From the NCBI GenBank assembly GCA_025618425.1, contig CM046842.1, forward strand, positions 31,370,885 through 31,434,884: a stretch of DNA of 64,000 nucleotides, read 5' to 3'. Source of the stretch: Heliocidaris tuberculata. Lineage: Eukaryota > Echinodermata > Echinoidea > Camarodonta > Echinometridae. Positions 45,050 through 62,572 of the stretch are shown piece after piece. The notes beneath the pieces are model-generated. The model was not told where the DNA came from, did no database searches, and saw only the letters and a list, made by a program, of their open reading frames with translations. The position numbers and the translations under genes are program-made. Every line of letters starts with the position of its first letter. Position 1 is the stretch's first letter.

Positions 45050-45270
45050 GATTTTTCCATCTCTCCTTTCTCTTTTCCAATTTCTTTCCACCTTCACCCT
45101 TTATATTCCCTTCCCTTCATCTCTCTCTCTCTCCTCCTCTCTCTCTCTCTCTTCCTCTATCTCTCCCTCTTCCTCTATCTCTCCCTCTTCCTCTATCTCT
45201 CCCTCTTCCTCTCCATCCCCTCTCTCACTATCTCTCTCTATCTCTCTCTCCCTCTATCTCTCTGTCTTTC
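45050..45270. repeat. CT-rich microsatellite
   Basis: Irregular CTCT/TCCCTCTTCCTCTA repeats. Poly-Ser frames are artefacts. An A run lies at about 44959-44979. Confidence 0.9.
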
Positions 45271-45396
45271 CACATTTTATTTTTTTGGTATGTATTATGT
45301 TGTGTATTTTTACTTGTGCTTTCATAAAGATTCATGAATTTTACCGTCATACAATGTGTACGTTCATTGACATGATTTTCCAAGTCTGTATTTCTG

Positions 45397-45670
45397 GGGT
45401 CCGCTCGCTATTCATAAGGACTGGTATCCATAAAAAACCGCTATTCATTTAACACGCATTATGAATAGCGGTCTTTATGAGTAGTTATGAATAGTGCTTT
45501 TTATGAATGGAGGTCCTTATGAATAGCGAGGTAAGTTGTCTATGTTTTGCTCACTATTTGGAAGGACTGCTATTCATACAAAACCGCTATTCAGTAGTCA
45601 CGCCTTATGGATAGCGGTCCTTATGAATAAGTGGTCCTTATGAATAGCGGTCCATGACTAGCGAGGTTAC
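45397..45670. mobile_element. Two short palindromic elements of 'GCTATTCATAA' modules
   Basis: Two adjacent hairpins (about 45397-45535 and 45540-45670), each starting like CGCTATTCATAAGGAC and ending like CTTATGAATAGCG or TGACTAGCGAGG. Same family as 31745-32335. Confidence 0.75.
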
Positions 45671-45864
45671 CCCGTATTTCTCAGAAGGAGTACATTTATT
45701 CTGAATGTTATTGTGTCTTCTCTGAAATATTTAAATATGGAAAACTGAAAGCAATCTTTTGTACTGGTTTCAAGGCAAAGCTAGAGATATTAAAAAATTT
45801 CATATAAATGTACTGGATTGTGTCTGTTTTCTAGCTCTTTGGTTGATTAGACATTAAAGTATAT

Positions 45865-46270
45865 CTTAAAGGCAAGCTTAACTTCTTGGAAAGGTGAAAA
45901 ATAATTTGTGAGTGTTCTCATTCCTTTTATATCAGTTTGGAAGAACTTCATGGTAGAAATGTCCTCTGAAAAAGACTTCTCTTCAAATGCCCTATATTTG
46001 AAATATGACGAAAATAGCTGGAATGTTCGGCGTTTGGGCCGAACATTCATGCCACATCCATATGCAGCCCCATATACCCATTTCTGTGTGCGGTGCAAGT
46101 GCTTTTGAGCGAGTTTGGGTTGATTTCTTATATATCGACGATTCCAAAACCTCACAGTATACACCAATCCTTATTTAGACATGGTCAACCTTTCCCAATT
46201 ACTTCCAGACAGTTTCTTTCACAATGTACATGTAATCTCCCGACCAGAACTCAACTTTATTTTTAACCCA
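45865..46270 (+). repeat. Interspersed repeat family B (copy 3)
   Basis: Same orientation as 9248-9615, sharing AAAGGTGAAAAATAATTTGTG, TTTGGAAGAACTTCATGG and CCAGAACTCAACTTTAT. Confidence 0.7.
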
Positions 46271-46375
46271 ATGCGTACGGGAGCCAGATGGATTCTGTAT
46301 TGACCTATTGCCTACGGAAACCTGGTGGTTCCTGTATTAAGCCTATGGGAATAAGAGAATTCAGTTGTCAACGGG

Positions 46376-46776
46376 TTAACCCTTTCAGGACAGGAATTAT
46401 TTAAGGGCTAAATTGATCACATTTTGTTCTTCAAATCGGCAACAATAATACTTTTCTTTTAGTGCTACATGCTTCTAATAAAAACAATAGATATGGTTAG
46501 GAGTTTCGTTGAAAAGTTGAAAAAATTGCCAGTTTTGATGAAAAACAATGATTTTGAACCTCTCAATGTGTTGCCAATTTAAGGGTTTCAGAGCTTATTC
46601 TCGTTTTTAAAATTCCTGTCATCAAATGCAATATGATCGTGCAATAAAAATGGACACAGTGAGCGCAGAAAATTTTGCTCTTTCTACTTCGTGCATCTGG
46701 TATATTTTTTAGAGCTCTGAATTAAAAGTTATGGAGTCAAACCACAAAATATGGTCAATTGTATCAAAAGGGTTAA
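46376..46776 (-). mobile_element. piggyBac-type MITE family 1 (copy 7)
   Basis: TTAACCCTTTCAGGACAGG at the left and AAAAGGGTTAA at the right; inverted. Confidence 0.85.
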
Positions 46777-47190
46777 CAGTATTGGAATCACATTATTCAA
46801 TTGGTTAATGAGAATGCCACTCATAATTAAAGCAGAAAAATCAAGGTTACAGATATGATGATCAGAAAGGAAAAAAGATGAGAAAATCAAACAACTACCG
46901 TACTAGGAAAACTTGCAACTATTTTAGTGATCTAAACGTCGCTGTCGAACAGTGACAAATTGGCAACTCGGTCATGAGAATGTGATGTCACCAGGGAGAT
47001 GGGAGTTTTTCCCTGATGTCACACTGTCACCATTTACTTTTAGTTTTGTATATTGTACATTGTACAGGTATTTATTTTATATATGACGGGAAAAAAAAAT
47101 TATTAAGGGTAAGTACTCCTCTGTCTTCATGGAGAAAGAAAGCAAACAAATACAGCATAAATAATATTGGAAGAGAATTACAGCTTATAA
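46777..47190. other. No gene seen
   Basis: AT-rich sequence, including a possible degraded fold-back (GATGTCACC against CCTGATGTCAC, about 46990-47025). Nothing else recognised. Confidence 0.4.
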
Positions 47191-47194
47191 AGTG

Positions 47195-47312
47195 GAAAAA
47201 CAGTGATTTTTACCGACAAATTTGCCCTCAGCCAATCATATGCAAGGATTTCAGTAGCTTTTAACAGTTATTGCAACTTGTCATTGATGACAAGTTTTGT
47301 GGAACAGGGCCC
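47195..47312. repeat. Partial copy of the CAGCCAATCA fold-back MITE
   Basis: Shares CAGCCAATCATATGCAAGGAT and AACAGGGCCCAG with 42712-42856 but lacks the left arm. Sequence to about 47430 looks like a decayed pogo-like MITE (TTGTTATAGAGAG). Confidence 0.55.
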
Positions 47313-47519
47313 AGATGCAACAAGGTCATTTTGGTGGTCCCAGGTCTTTATGTTCTTTTGTTTTTGTTACCCTGATATATGGAGTTTCCTGATGTAACAA
47401 GTCAATTTCATGGTCCCTAGGTCCTTGTTATAGAGAGTATAGAAAATACTTTTAAAAATTGGAGGTAAATGTAACTAAAATACACCATGTAGAATGTGAA
47501 AGGTACAATGTAGATACAT

Positions 47520-47880
47520 GGACAAAAGAGAGAAAGAGAGAGAGAGAGACAGACAGACAGAGAAGAAAGAGGGATAGAGAGAAGATAGACAAAGAAGAGA
47601 GGGATAGAGAAAAGGGAGAATGAGAGAGAGAAGAGAGAAAGATAGAGAAGCAAGAGGGAGAGATAGTATGGGAGCATGGGGTTGAGAAATAGAAATGGAA
47701 GATAGAGGAATGGTTGGAGGAAAAGTAAAGAGAGGAGAAAACTGGAAATGAAGAAGGGAAAAGAACTTGAAAGCAGTGTGAGAGAAAGTGGAGCATAAGT
47801 GAGAAATGGAACAAGGGGGAAATGAAAGACAGAGATAAAGAACCTGATGAAGGGAAGGAGGAAAATAGTGAAGTGGAGGA
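47520..47880. repeat. GA-rich purine tract
   Basis: Irregular GAGA/GGGA sequence with an AGAC tetramer stretch. Leu/Ser-rich minus-strand frames are artefacts. Confidence 0.88.
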
Positions 47881-48027
47881 ACAGGATATACATGTACGTG
47901 TAAGGGAAAATTCTGAAAAAGACGGCTGAGAAAGGAAACTAGCACGTCAATGATGTGGCGCTCATCCGGCATCCAGCAAAGAAATTCACGCAATTTGTAC
48001 TTTGAACTGAGTTGAGACTGTAATTTC

Positions 48028-48720
48028 AAAATTCTGTGAAGAAGTTCAATGAACCTCATGAAAGTCTTTAAGATGGAACAAACAAAAAAATCAAAATCGG
48101 TCAATAAATGAGGAAGAAGAAGCAATTTTTTTATTTTTAAAAATAAATTTCACATAAATTAGCATAAATTTTCACATAAATTAGCATAAATAATTTTCTA
48201 CACAAAAATTCAAAATTCTGTGAAGAAATTCAATGAACCTCATGAAAGTCTTTCAGATGGAACAAAAAAAATCAAAATCGGTCAATAAATGAGGAAGAAG
48301 AAGAAGCAATTTTCGTGATTTTTAATTAATTTCGCATAAATTAGCATAAATAATTTTCTAGACAAAATTTCAAAATTCTGTGTAGAAGTTCAATGAACCT
48401 CGTGAAAGTCTTTCAGATGGAACAAAAAAAATAAAAATCGGTCAATAAATGAAGAAGCGATTTTTGCGATTTTTGAAAAATGCGCATAAATTAGCATATT
48501 TAATGAGTTTCAAAATTCTGTGTAGAAGTTTCGAATCCCCCACCTAGTGCTATCATATAAAGCAAACGGAATTAAAATCGGGTAAGAAATGGCGAAGAAG
48601 AAGCATTTTGAAATTGTGGACGGACGGGACGAAGGACGGACGGACGGACAGATGGACGGACGGACGACGGACGCCTCGCCATGGCATAAGCTCATCTGCC
48701 CATTCGGGCCGGATGAGCTA
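48028..48720. repeat. Tandem block repeat ending in GGAC array and GC hairpin
   Basis: A unit starting CAAAATTCTGTG(A/T)AGAAGTT recurs near 48028, 48211, 48370 and 48511, with spacing falling from about 180 to 140 bp. It is followed by (GGAC)n at about 48620-48670 and the palindrome AGCTCATCTGCCC..GGGCCGGATGAGCT. It looks like the end of a larger transposon; class not determined. Confidence 0.7.
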
Positions 48721-48762
48721 AAAAGTGAGAGATGTAAAAAAAAATAAAAAGGGACAGTCGTG

Positions 48763-48988
48763 GATAGGTAGTCTGCAAGCACAGACCCTAATTTGAAACT
48801 TTATCAGAAAATCATTGTCTTGGGAGAAGCCTAGCCCAGCTACCTACTTCAGACACTGATCTCTACAGATTTTTTTTTTTGTAGAGATCAGTGACTTCAG
48901 AAGCAGCTATAGTACATGGCCTATGGTAGTCTTATAGTGCAGACACTCTTTTACGACTGACTAGGGTTTGTGTCTGCAAACTAGGGGA
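48763..48988. mobile_element. Fold-back element with perfect 14-bp central hairpin
   Basis: Central arms CACTGATCTCTACA (48854-48867) and TGTAGAGATCAGTG (48880-48893) around a T run. The outer ends TAGTCTGCAAGCACAGACCC and GGGTTTGTGTCTGCAAACTA also pair. Confidence 0.65.
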
Positions 48989-49309
48989 TAGGAAGGGCAA
49001 GAGAGGGAAAGTTTTGTAAATAGGAATTTTTAAAATCCTTAAACCAATTTTCTTAATGAGCACACTGGAAAAATAAATATTTTATTAAAATCCTTTAATT
49101 TTCACCTACAGTAGATGATCCTCTTTTGCAGAAAATAACACATTACATGATACAGATTACATATTGCATGGCTTCATGTATAAAGCACAAAATGGCGAAT
49201 AAAAATAGCTCTGATTACAATGCCTGATGAAAGGACTGAAGTGTACATGTATCATCACAATATTCAACCACTTTTTGATAAATCAAACACACACTAACAA
49301 AAATTTACA

Positions 49310-49560
49310 CTACTAGGGTAGTATTCTGAGAATTGTAACTTTTATCTTAAGTATTTCAATGTTAATTGTCATAATAAATTGAAATTGCGCGGAATAAACA
49401 ATTATCACTGGTGACTGCGCAGATGTTTTTTTCAACTTTACGCGAATGCAGAGAGCTGTGCGAAAATATTAACAAATGACTTGTCCTAATTTTGATTTGC
49501 TATGACAATTAACATCGAGATACTTAAGATAAAAGTTGCAATTTTCAGAATACCACCCCT
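49310..49560. mobile_element. Fold-back MITE with GTATTCTGA ends
   Basis: GGGTAGTATTCTGAGAATTG pairs with CAATTTTCAGAATACCACCC; inside, TTATCTTAAGTATTTC pairs with GATACTTAAGATAA. Confidence 0.8.
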
Positions 49561-50267
49561 GATGCACAGAATTTCTAAACTTGTTTATCGAGAAGCTGGA
49601 AAATTTACAGGGATTGTCCCTAGGCTATAAATACATGTACATGTATAACACAGGGTCAAACTAACTCGTCATTAGGGCCAACTCGGCCTTGCATGGCGAC
49701 AAGGTTTCACAAGTTGAAGTGCACGTTACACACTCAATCACTAAATAGCCAGAAATTAAATATTCTGCAGAATTTAACCTCTTAAAATTTTCAGCATATC
49801 CTTTTCAGTATGTATTTTTTTAAAATTCCCACTGTCAGCCCCTGTCCAGAAATCGTGAATGTGGTTTTTCTTAAAGACTACTTAATGCAAACTAGACGCA
49901 AGTATTTGCAATCGATTCAGCTCTCTTGGATAACTACTGTAACAATAACATGTAGGCCACGATTTAAGCCGAGTCCGATTTGGCCCTAGTGTTGAGTTAG
50001 CCTGAATCAAAATAGCATGTAGACTATCAATATAAATATCATTAAGTCAACCCTGACACATTTGCAGGATTGCAATAAAAAGTCACAACAAGGGATGACG
50101 TACGTTTTTCGACAAAGCATTCTGGGCTACTGAATAATTATATAGCGCAGTTTTCCAATTTCAATAAGAGATTAAATCAGTGTACATGTAATCTACAGAA
50201 AATGCAGTCCTGTTATATTCTAGTATACCTTCAAGAAAATATATACATCCTAAAAAAGGAGATGATG
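49561..50267. other. No feature seen
   Basis: AT-rich intergenic sequence. No ORF with coding character and no repeat recognised. Confidence 0.4.
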
Positions 50268-50862
50268 TTTTAAAGGCCAAGTCCACCCTAATATCAAGTT
50301 GATATGAATAAATAGAGTAAAATTAAACAAGCATAACAGTGAAAATTTTGTTGAAATCGGATATAAAATAAGAAAGTTACAGCATTTAAAAATTTTTCAT
50401 AGTTTCACGGAACAGTGATATACACTCCTGTATGCAAATGAATGAGCCGATGACATCACACACTCACTTTTCATTCAATGTATTTCAAATATTTAAATTT
50501 TTTTGTAAGAAAGAATCTCTCCCTTGTATCAAAATAAGTTAAAGTAATGATGTTCTTACACATTCTATGAGGAGTCAAACCAAGCTTTACATTCTTGGAG
50601 CAGAAAAATGAAATATTTGTAATATCATATAATAAAATACATAAGGAAAAGTGAGTGTGTGACATCATCAGCTCACTTATTTGCATACCACCCATGTTAT
50701 GCATCTCACTGTTTCATGAAACAATGCAAAACTTCCAAATGCCGTAACTTTCTTATTTTACATCCGACTTCTATAAAACTTTTGCTGTTATATGTATGCT
50801 TGTTTAATTTTACTCTACATGTATTTATTCAACTCGACATTAGGGTGGACTTGGCCTTTAAA
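50268..50862. mobile_element. Large fold-back element (TTTAAAGGCCAAGTCCACCC ends)
   Basis: The left end TTTAAAGGCCAAGTCCACCC is matched by GGGTGGACTTGGCCTTTAAA at the right. Arms extend inward (AAGAAAGTTAC against GTAACTTTCTT). TTAA lies within both limits. It ends 8 bp before the next MITE. Confidence 0.85.
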
Positions 50863-50870
50863 TTGATGTG

Positions 50871-51285
50871 TTAACCCTTTCGAGACAATTGACCACATTT
50901 TGTGGTTTCTGGTTTGGCTCAATAGCTTTTGATTCAGAGCTTTAAAAAAATATACCAGATGCATGAGTAGAAAGAGCAAAAATTTCTGCGCACACTATGT
51001 CCATCTTTATTGCATGACCATATTGCGTTTGATGGCAGGAATTTTTAAAATGAGAATAAGCTCTGAAATCCTTAAATTGGCTACACATCGAGAGGTACAA
51101 TATATATGATTTCTTTCAACAAAATTGGCAATTTTTTCAACTTTTCAACAAAATTTCTAACCATGTATATTGTTCTCAAAGACATTACATGGACACCTTA
51201 TTAGAACCATGTAACACTTAAAAGGAAGATATTGTTGTTGCCAATTTGAAGAACAAAATGTGATCAATTTAGCCTTAAAAGGGTG
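50871..51285 (+). mobile_element. piggyBac-type MITE family 1 (copy 8)
   Basis: Starts TTAACCCTTTCGAG. The right end is shortened: the ATTCCTGTCC segment is missing and it ends AAAAGGGTGAA. Confidence 0.8.
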
Positions 51286-51592
51286 AATTAATTTAAATCT
51301 TGATGGACAAGCCTAAAAATACTTCTTTTTCTTCTTACTTTCTTCTGGATTACATAATGTATCATAAGCTCATGGCAGTATCTACTATCTACATACACAT
51401 GTATACATATATACGACATTGGAAACAACTGATTACAGAATAGCTACATTTGTTGAGAAAAAAAAAAACCCAAGCACCGAGCTGCAAGCTGCAATGCTGC
51501 ATGCCTTGATATCCTTCACGTACACAAACATTTCAAGCGTAAATTATGCAAATAGCACAAACTAATATGAATATCTATGCCTTATCTCCATA

Positions 51593-51778
51593 CAGTGGAA
51601 CCTCGTTATAAAGAACACTGTTAAATAACAAACTCTCGTTATAACAAGGTAATTTTTCCGGTCCCACTTCTTTGTAAATATTCTATTGTAATGTTTTTTA
51701 GCTGTGATATAACAAGGTTTCGATATAAAGAGGTAATTTCCTTGGTCCAAAGGAGTTTGTTATAACGAGGTTCCTCTG
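51593..51778 (+). mobile_element. pogo/Tigger-like MITE (CAGTGGAAC ends)
   Basis: Starts CAGTGGAACCTCGTTATAA and ends TTATAACGAGGTTCCTCTG with TA on each side. Nearest intact relative of 11307-12001. Confidence 0.8.
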
Positions 51779-52116
51779 TACATGTATATGTTCCAGTATT
51801 TCTTGGGTGAATAACATGCAATATTAGTAAAATAAGAAAATTTAATCATACATGCACTCCTACATGTGCACGTACATGTACAGGTGTACACTATGTACAT
51901 TTCAAAATAATGAAATAAATCAGAATCACAATTGAAGTACTGATAAATGAAGCTTGTATAATAATATCGCTCCCCATTATACCTAGGAATAATTCATCTT
52001 TCCAAATTAGGGTATAAACTCAACCATGCTGAACTGCATCTTTCATATTGAAGTCCAAGGTTACTTAGAGTTTAGCTACAAAAAGATGAGAAAAAAAAGT
52101 GTCAATAAGCCATTTT

Positions 52117-52897
52117 TTAACCCTTTCAAGACAATTGACCACATTTTGTGGTTTTGCTAAATAACTTTTTGATTCAGATCTCAAAAAAAATATACCAGGT
52201 GTATATAAAATGAGTAGAAAGAGCAAAAATTTCTGCACACACTGTCCATTTTTGTTGCATGACCATATTGCATGTGATGTCAGGAATTTTTAAAATCAGA
52301 ATAAGCTTTAAAATCCTTAAATTGGCAACATATTGAGAGATTCAAATCAGTGCTTTTATCTAAATTAGCATTTTTAACAAACTTTTCGACAAAATTAGTA
52401 ACCATGTACATTGTTTTCAAAGACATTACACCTTATTAGAACCATTTAGCCCCCCCCCCCAAAAAAAAAAAATTGAAGAACAAAATGTGATCAATTTAAT
52501 TCAATGTACAATCTGCAGTCAAGGGCTAAAGTGATCACATTTTGTTCTTCAAATTGGCAACAATAACATTTTTCTATTAGAGCTACATGGTTCTAATAAT
52601 TGAAAACAATATACATGGTTAGAAATTTTGTCTAAAAGTTGAAAAAGTTGCCAATTTTGATAAAAAACAATGATTTTGAACCTCTCAATGTGTTGCCAAT
52701 GTAAGAATTTTAAAGCTTATTCTTGTTTACAAAATTCCTGGCATTAAATGCAATATGGTCATGCAACATAAATGGATGTAGTGTGTGCAGAAATTTTTGC
52801 TCTTTCTACTCATGTATCTGGGATATTTTTTAGGGATCTGAATCAAAAGTTCTTGAGCCAAACCACAAAATTTAGTCAATTGTCTCGAAAGGGTTAA
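52117..52897. mobile_element. Head-to-head pair of piggyBac-type MITEs (copies 9 and 10)
   Basis: Copy 9 (+) runs from TTAA at 52117 to about 52500 with a C/A homopolymer patch near its end. Copy 10 (-) runs from about 52515 to TTAA at 52894-52897. Both miss their inner terminal repeats, so the pair reads as one large inverted repeat bounded by TTAA. Confidence 0.75.
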
Positions 52898-53086
52898 ACA
52901 AGAAGCGGATCCACCAAAACAAATGCCCGTGCGCGTACGAATAGGGGTCACTTCAGGGTCATTTGTACCATGCAAACTGGCTTATTGGATTGGATGTACA
53001 TGTATGAAGTGATTATCCTGAAGATAGATGATCCTCTTCTGGTTTTATCTTGTCTGAAATAACTTCCTTTCTTGTCCGTATATACT

Positions 53087-54093
53087 TTTAAAGGGGAAGT
53101 TCACCCCGAAGATTACTTGAGTTTAAAAAATGCAGAAAAAATAAAGAAAAATATTGGCGAAAGTTTGGACAAAATCCGTTAAAGAATAACGGAGTTATGG
53201 ACTTTTGAAGTTTTGATTTTGTGACGTCACATGCGAGCAGCTCTTCCATTATGTAATGTGATAAATATTCCATAAAATACAGTTTTCTCAGAAAATTTAG
53301 AATATTTTCGTCTGTGCATTTGATATATTGTCAGATATGTTATTCAGGACTAGATTCTGAAAAGAAACAATATTAATTTATCGTGGAACGTAAAAAAAAA
53401 ATGCGAATATATGGAATATTTATTACATGACCAATGGGCAGCTGCTCGCATGTGACGTCACGAATCCAAAACTTTAAATACTCATAACTCTTTTATTATT
53501 TGACCGATTTTCATCAAACCTTTGCCAATATTTTTCTTTATTTTTTCTGCATTTTTTAAAGGTAACAGATAGTTTTGGGAAGCTCTCAAACACTTTTCGT
53601 GAGATTTCTTTGATTTTACTTAATAAATAGCAGGGTACTAACATAACTAAGATGCTGTGAAGTTTTTTCCTCCTCAAGTGAAATATTCATCGAATGAGAG
53701 GTGAAAAGTAATAAAAATCCCTGGCCCAAAAAAGAGGGGATGTAAATTCAAACAACGGCCACACACATTACGCACATGGGGATTGCTGTGTGTTATAGAT
53801 ACGCTACACACAGTGCGAAGCGCTGGGTTTATTGTGCGGGGAACCTTCGGGTGGATATGGTCTTAGCGTGAGGCAGTGAAAAGCCGTTACCAAGCGTTTC
53901 TTACAGATATTTACACTAAAAATTGTTCGAAATCGTGAATGGAATGTTAAATAATCTCGTACATGTGTCTTATGATAAAAGGAGAATAGTATGTGACTAT
54001 GTTAGATAAGTTTCTTGCCAGTTTTTTTTTGCTACCAAGACTGTCTGTGAGCTTTAAACTCAAGTAATCTTCAGGGTGAACTTCCCCTTTAAA
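53087..54093. mobile_element. Fold-back element (TTTAAAGGGGAAGTTCACCC ends) with insertion
   Basis: The left end TTTAAAGGGGAAGTTCACCC is matched at the right by GGGTGAACTTCCCCTTTAAA. Inner arms are about 53100-53272 and 53455-53562; the right arm is split by about 490 bp of family R sequence (53563-54052). Confidence 0.75.
53563..54052 (-). repeat. Interspersed repeat family R (copy 2), nested
   Basis: Inverted relative to 34410-34935. It separates ATTTTTTAAA from CTCAAGTAATCTTC in the right arm of the surrounding element, so it inserted later. Confidence 0.65.
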
Positions 54094-54472
54094 TATATAT
54101 TTCATGGTCATGATATATAAAATACTAACTGCAGTGACTATCATCCTAATCATATTAATCACACATATACACTGTATATGAAATTAAGCTGCTAAAAAAC
54201 CATGAACAGTTGTATTTTTCATTGGGACTGATTTATTTTCGTAGAAGGAAGTATGAGGGCACTGCGACGAGGCTTTAATTATCCAGTTTGGGCGAAACCC
54301 GGTGGACCATTAAAAATCTATAGAAGACTTTTCTCAAACAATTTGTGTTAAATAATGGATTTTGTTTTAGAACTGCTGGAGCTCATATTTAAGAAGCTAA
54401 CTAGATCACACCATGTAGTCCCAGTGATAACAACTGGTGTCAATTGAGAATTTCTTGTAAATTACATGTATA
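54094..54472. other. Probable LC3 3' flank; candidate poly(A) signal
   Basis: No repeat recognised. TTTATT at 54232-54237 is AATAAA on the minus strand, about 480 nt beyond the LC3 stop codon, and may end its 3' UTR. Confidence 0.35.
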
Positions 54473-54700
54473 AGTCCCAGCCACCTCACATTGGCGTAGT
54501 TGGTCCATGATCTGTACAGGTCATAATTTCAAATCTGCAGTCCCATGTACCCACACTGGCGTAATGAATCCATTATCTATAAAGTTTCATGTATAAAGTC
54601 CCACGCACTCATAATGGCGTAGTCCTCCATGACCAATAAAAGTTCATAATATCACATATGCAGTCCCACGCACTCACTTTGGCGTAGTCAGTTCATTGTA
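54473..54700 (-). repeat. Four tandem repeats of about 63 bp in the LC3 3' UTR region
   Basis: AGTCCCA followed after about 14 nt by TGGCGTA occurs at about 54473, 54539, 54598 and 54662 (spacing 66, 59, 64). It lies just after the LC3 stop codon on the minus strand, so it is probably transcribed as 3' UTR. Confidence 0.75.
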
Positions 54701-54719
54701 TACCTCAAGAAAGGTTCAT

Positions 54720-61072
<6,353 letters not shown>

Positions 61073-61227
61073 TAAACTGATCACCAAAATCGTTAACTTC
61101 GATACTGTGAGATGATAATATTTAAGTTATGACAAGGAATCAAGGATGATGTGTAACTCTCTGTACGCTGCGCTGACTCTGGGACTTTTCCGATGCAATG
61201 TTTACGTTTTTTGCCAAGTATATACTA

Positions 61228-61235
61228 TGACGTCA
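61228..61235 (-). promoter_or_regulatory. Palindromic CRE in the LC3 upstream region
   Basis: TGACGTCA, the full CREB/ATF site, 156 bp upstream of the LC3 start codon. CREB regulation of autophagy genes is known in mammals; its use here is inferred. Confidence 0.4.
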
Positions 61236-61464
61236 CACGTCTGATGAAACTAGTCTCTTAGCGCTGTAGCGCAGACTCTAACTTGACACTTGATTAGAGC
61301 CTAAATCAGCTTCACCATAGAAGGAGCACAACGCCTATAGACGAAAGTATATTAGTCTGCTGTCGAGATATCTTAATAGACCTTAATTTAAAAAAAATTG
61401 TTTGCAACGTTTAAAGTAAGGCCAACCACGAACCAACATGAATATAAAGGTGTTGAAGTCGAGT

Positions 61465-61740
61465 GGTTTAAATGCTTGACTGGAAATGCGAAGACTAGCT
61501 GTGGGGGCGCTAATGCACTTTAGCATCCATACCCTACCCCTACCCCTACCCCTAGCCTAGGGTTAGGGTTAGGGGTAGGGGTAGACTCGGTAGAGTACCG
61601 GTACCCAATGCGCATGGATGCTAAAGTGCATTAGCGCCGCTGTGGGTTCAGTCCTCGGCACGGTACGGCACTTACGTCCTTGATGAGCAAGGCATGTTAT
61701 CTGCATTGCTCTTTTATCCTACGTTAAATAAATGGTGTTT
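61465..61740 (+). repeat. tRNA-derived SINE interrupted by a small element
   Basis: AGTCGAGTGGTTTAAATGC resembles an A-box region and GGTTCAGTCC (61645-61654) a B box. The two are separated by an insertion at 61505-61638. The tail continues to about 61740. Confidence 0.6.
61505..61638. mobile_element. Fold-back MITE with telomere-like core
   Basis: 25-bp inverted ends (GGCGCTAATGCACTTTAGC..., repeated inverted at the right) and a core of CCCCTACCCCTA followed by GGGTTAGGGTTAGGGG. GCTGTGG occurs on both sides (61498-61504, 61639-61645) as a likely 7-bp target duplication within the SINE. Confidence 0.75.
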
Positions 61741-62102
61741 GGCATATCTGTGTGTTTTTGTGTTTGTGTCTTTAATCGAACAAAATAAATAAAAATAAAG
61801 CAAAAGTTACCACTCCACCCACATCTTAGCCTACTCCTAAGCCCTCCTATTTCACCTAGCTCCTAAAAATAAGCCTTGCATGAACATTGATAGACGTAGT
61901 TTTCCTGAAATCGCTATAATCTTTTTTCCTCAGCATTACATTTTTTCTCTAAAATTCTCTCGATTTTACCTCTTACTACACTATCTCTCCCTCTCCTCCT
62001 TTCTCCTAATGCATCTCTCCCTTCCTCTCTCCAGCTATCTCACTCTAAATTTCCTCCGAGTCTCTTAATCATGCCCTTCTGCACCTGTCTCATTGGCAAG
62101 TA

Positions 62103-62241
62103 CAGCCTGAAGTCGAATCAGTTTTTTGACCAAATTATGCAAAACGTGTTATTTACATTTCCTAACTGCCTAAGTCGAATTTTGCATAAGTCGAACTATT
62201 TTTTGTGGTCCCAAAAGATTCGACTCAGACAAAGTTAACTG
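62103..62241 (+). mobile_element. pogo/Tigger-like MITE (AAGTCGAA type)
   Basis: Starts CAGCCTGAAGTCGAATCAG and ends GACTCAGACAAAGTTAACTG. Related to 11640-11813 through CATAAGTCGAA, GTGGTCCCAA and AGATTCGACT. A CT-rich stretch precedes it (about 61975-62045). Confidence 0.6.
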
Positions 62242-62284
62242 CATATTATTTGCTGTTTATGCATTCAAGCAATTTCAATCAAAC

Positions 62285-62572
62285 TATATCATGAACAAAT
62301 GGTTACACATCGTTTTTCTGAAGGTTCACAATTCTGAAAATGGAACAGAACCTTACATCATTTTTCGGAATTACGAACCTTCGGAATAACGAATCCTATT
62401 TATTTTTCCGAAGTATGAACCCTTTTTTTATTTTTGGAGTCATCGACCTTCAGACTAAATGCAACAAATGTACAGAATATTATAAACCTGCCCCTGGTAT
62501 TGGAATTTTGTGCTTCGGAATTATGAAACTTCAAAATTACAAACCTTCAGAAAAACGAGTACCCCCCGAACA
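62285..62572. mobile_element. Palindromic element of 'TTCCGAAGGTTC' modules (copy 2)
   Basis: ATCGTTTTTCTGAAGGTTC at the left and ACCTTCAGAAAAACGAGT at the right, with inverted TTCGGAATTACGAACC modules between. Degraded relative of 44046-44490. Confidence 0.65.

Noticed and set aside
47417..48125. Ser/Leu/Pro-rich minus-strand frames up to 216 codons
   Set aside because: They translate a GA-rich low-complexity tract and adjoining repeat; several overlapping frames are equally open.
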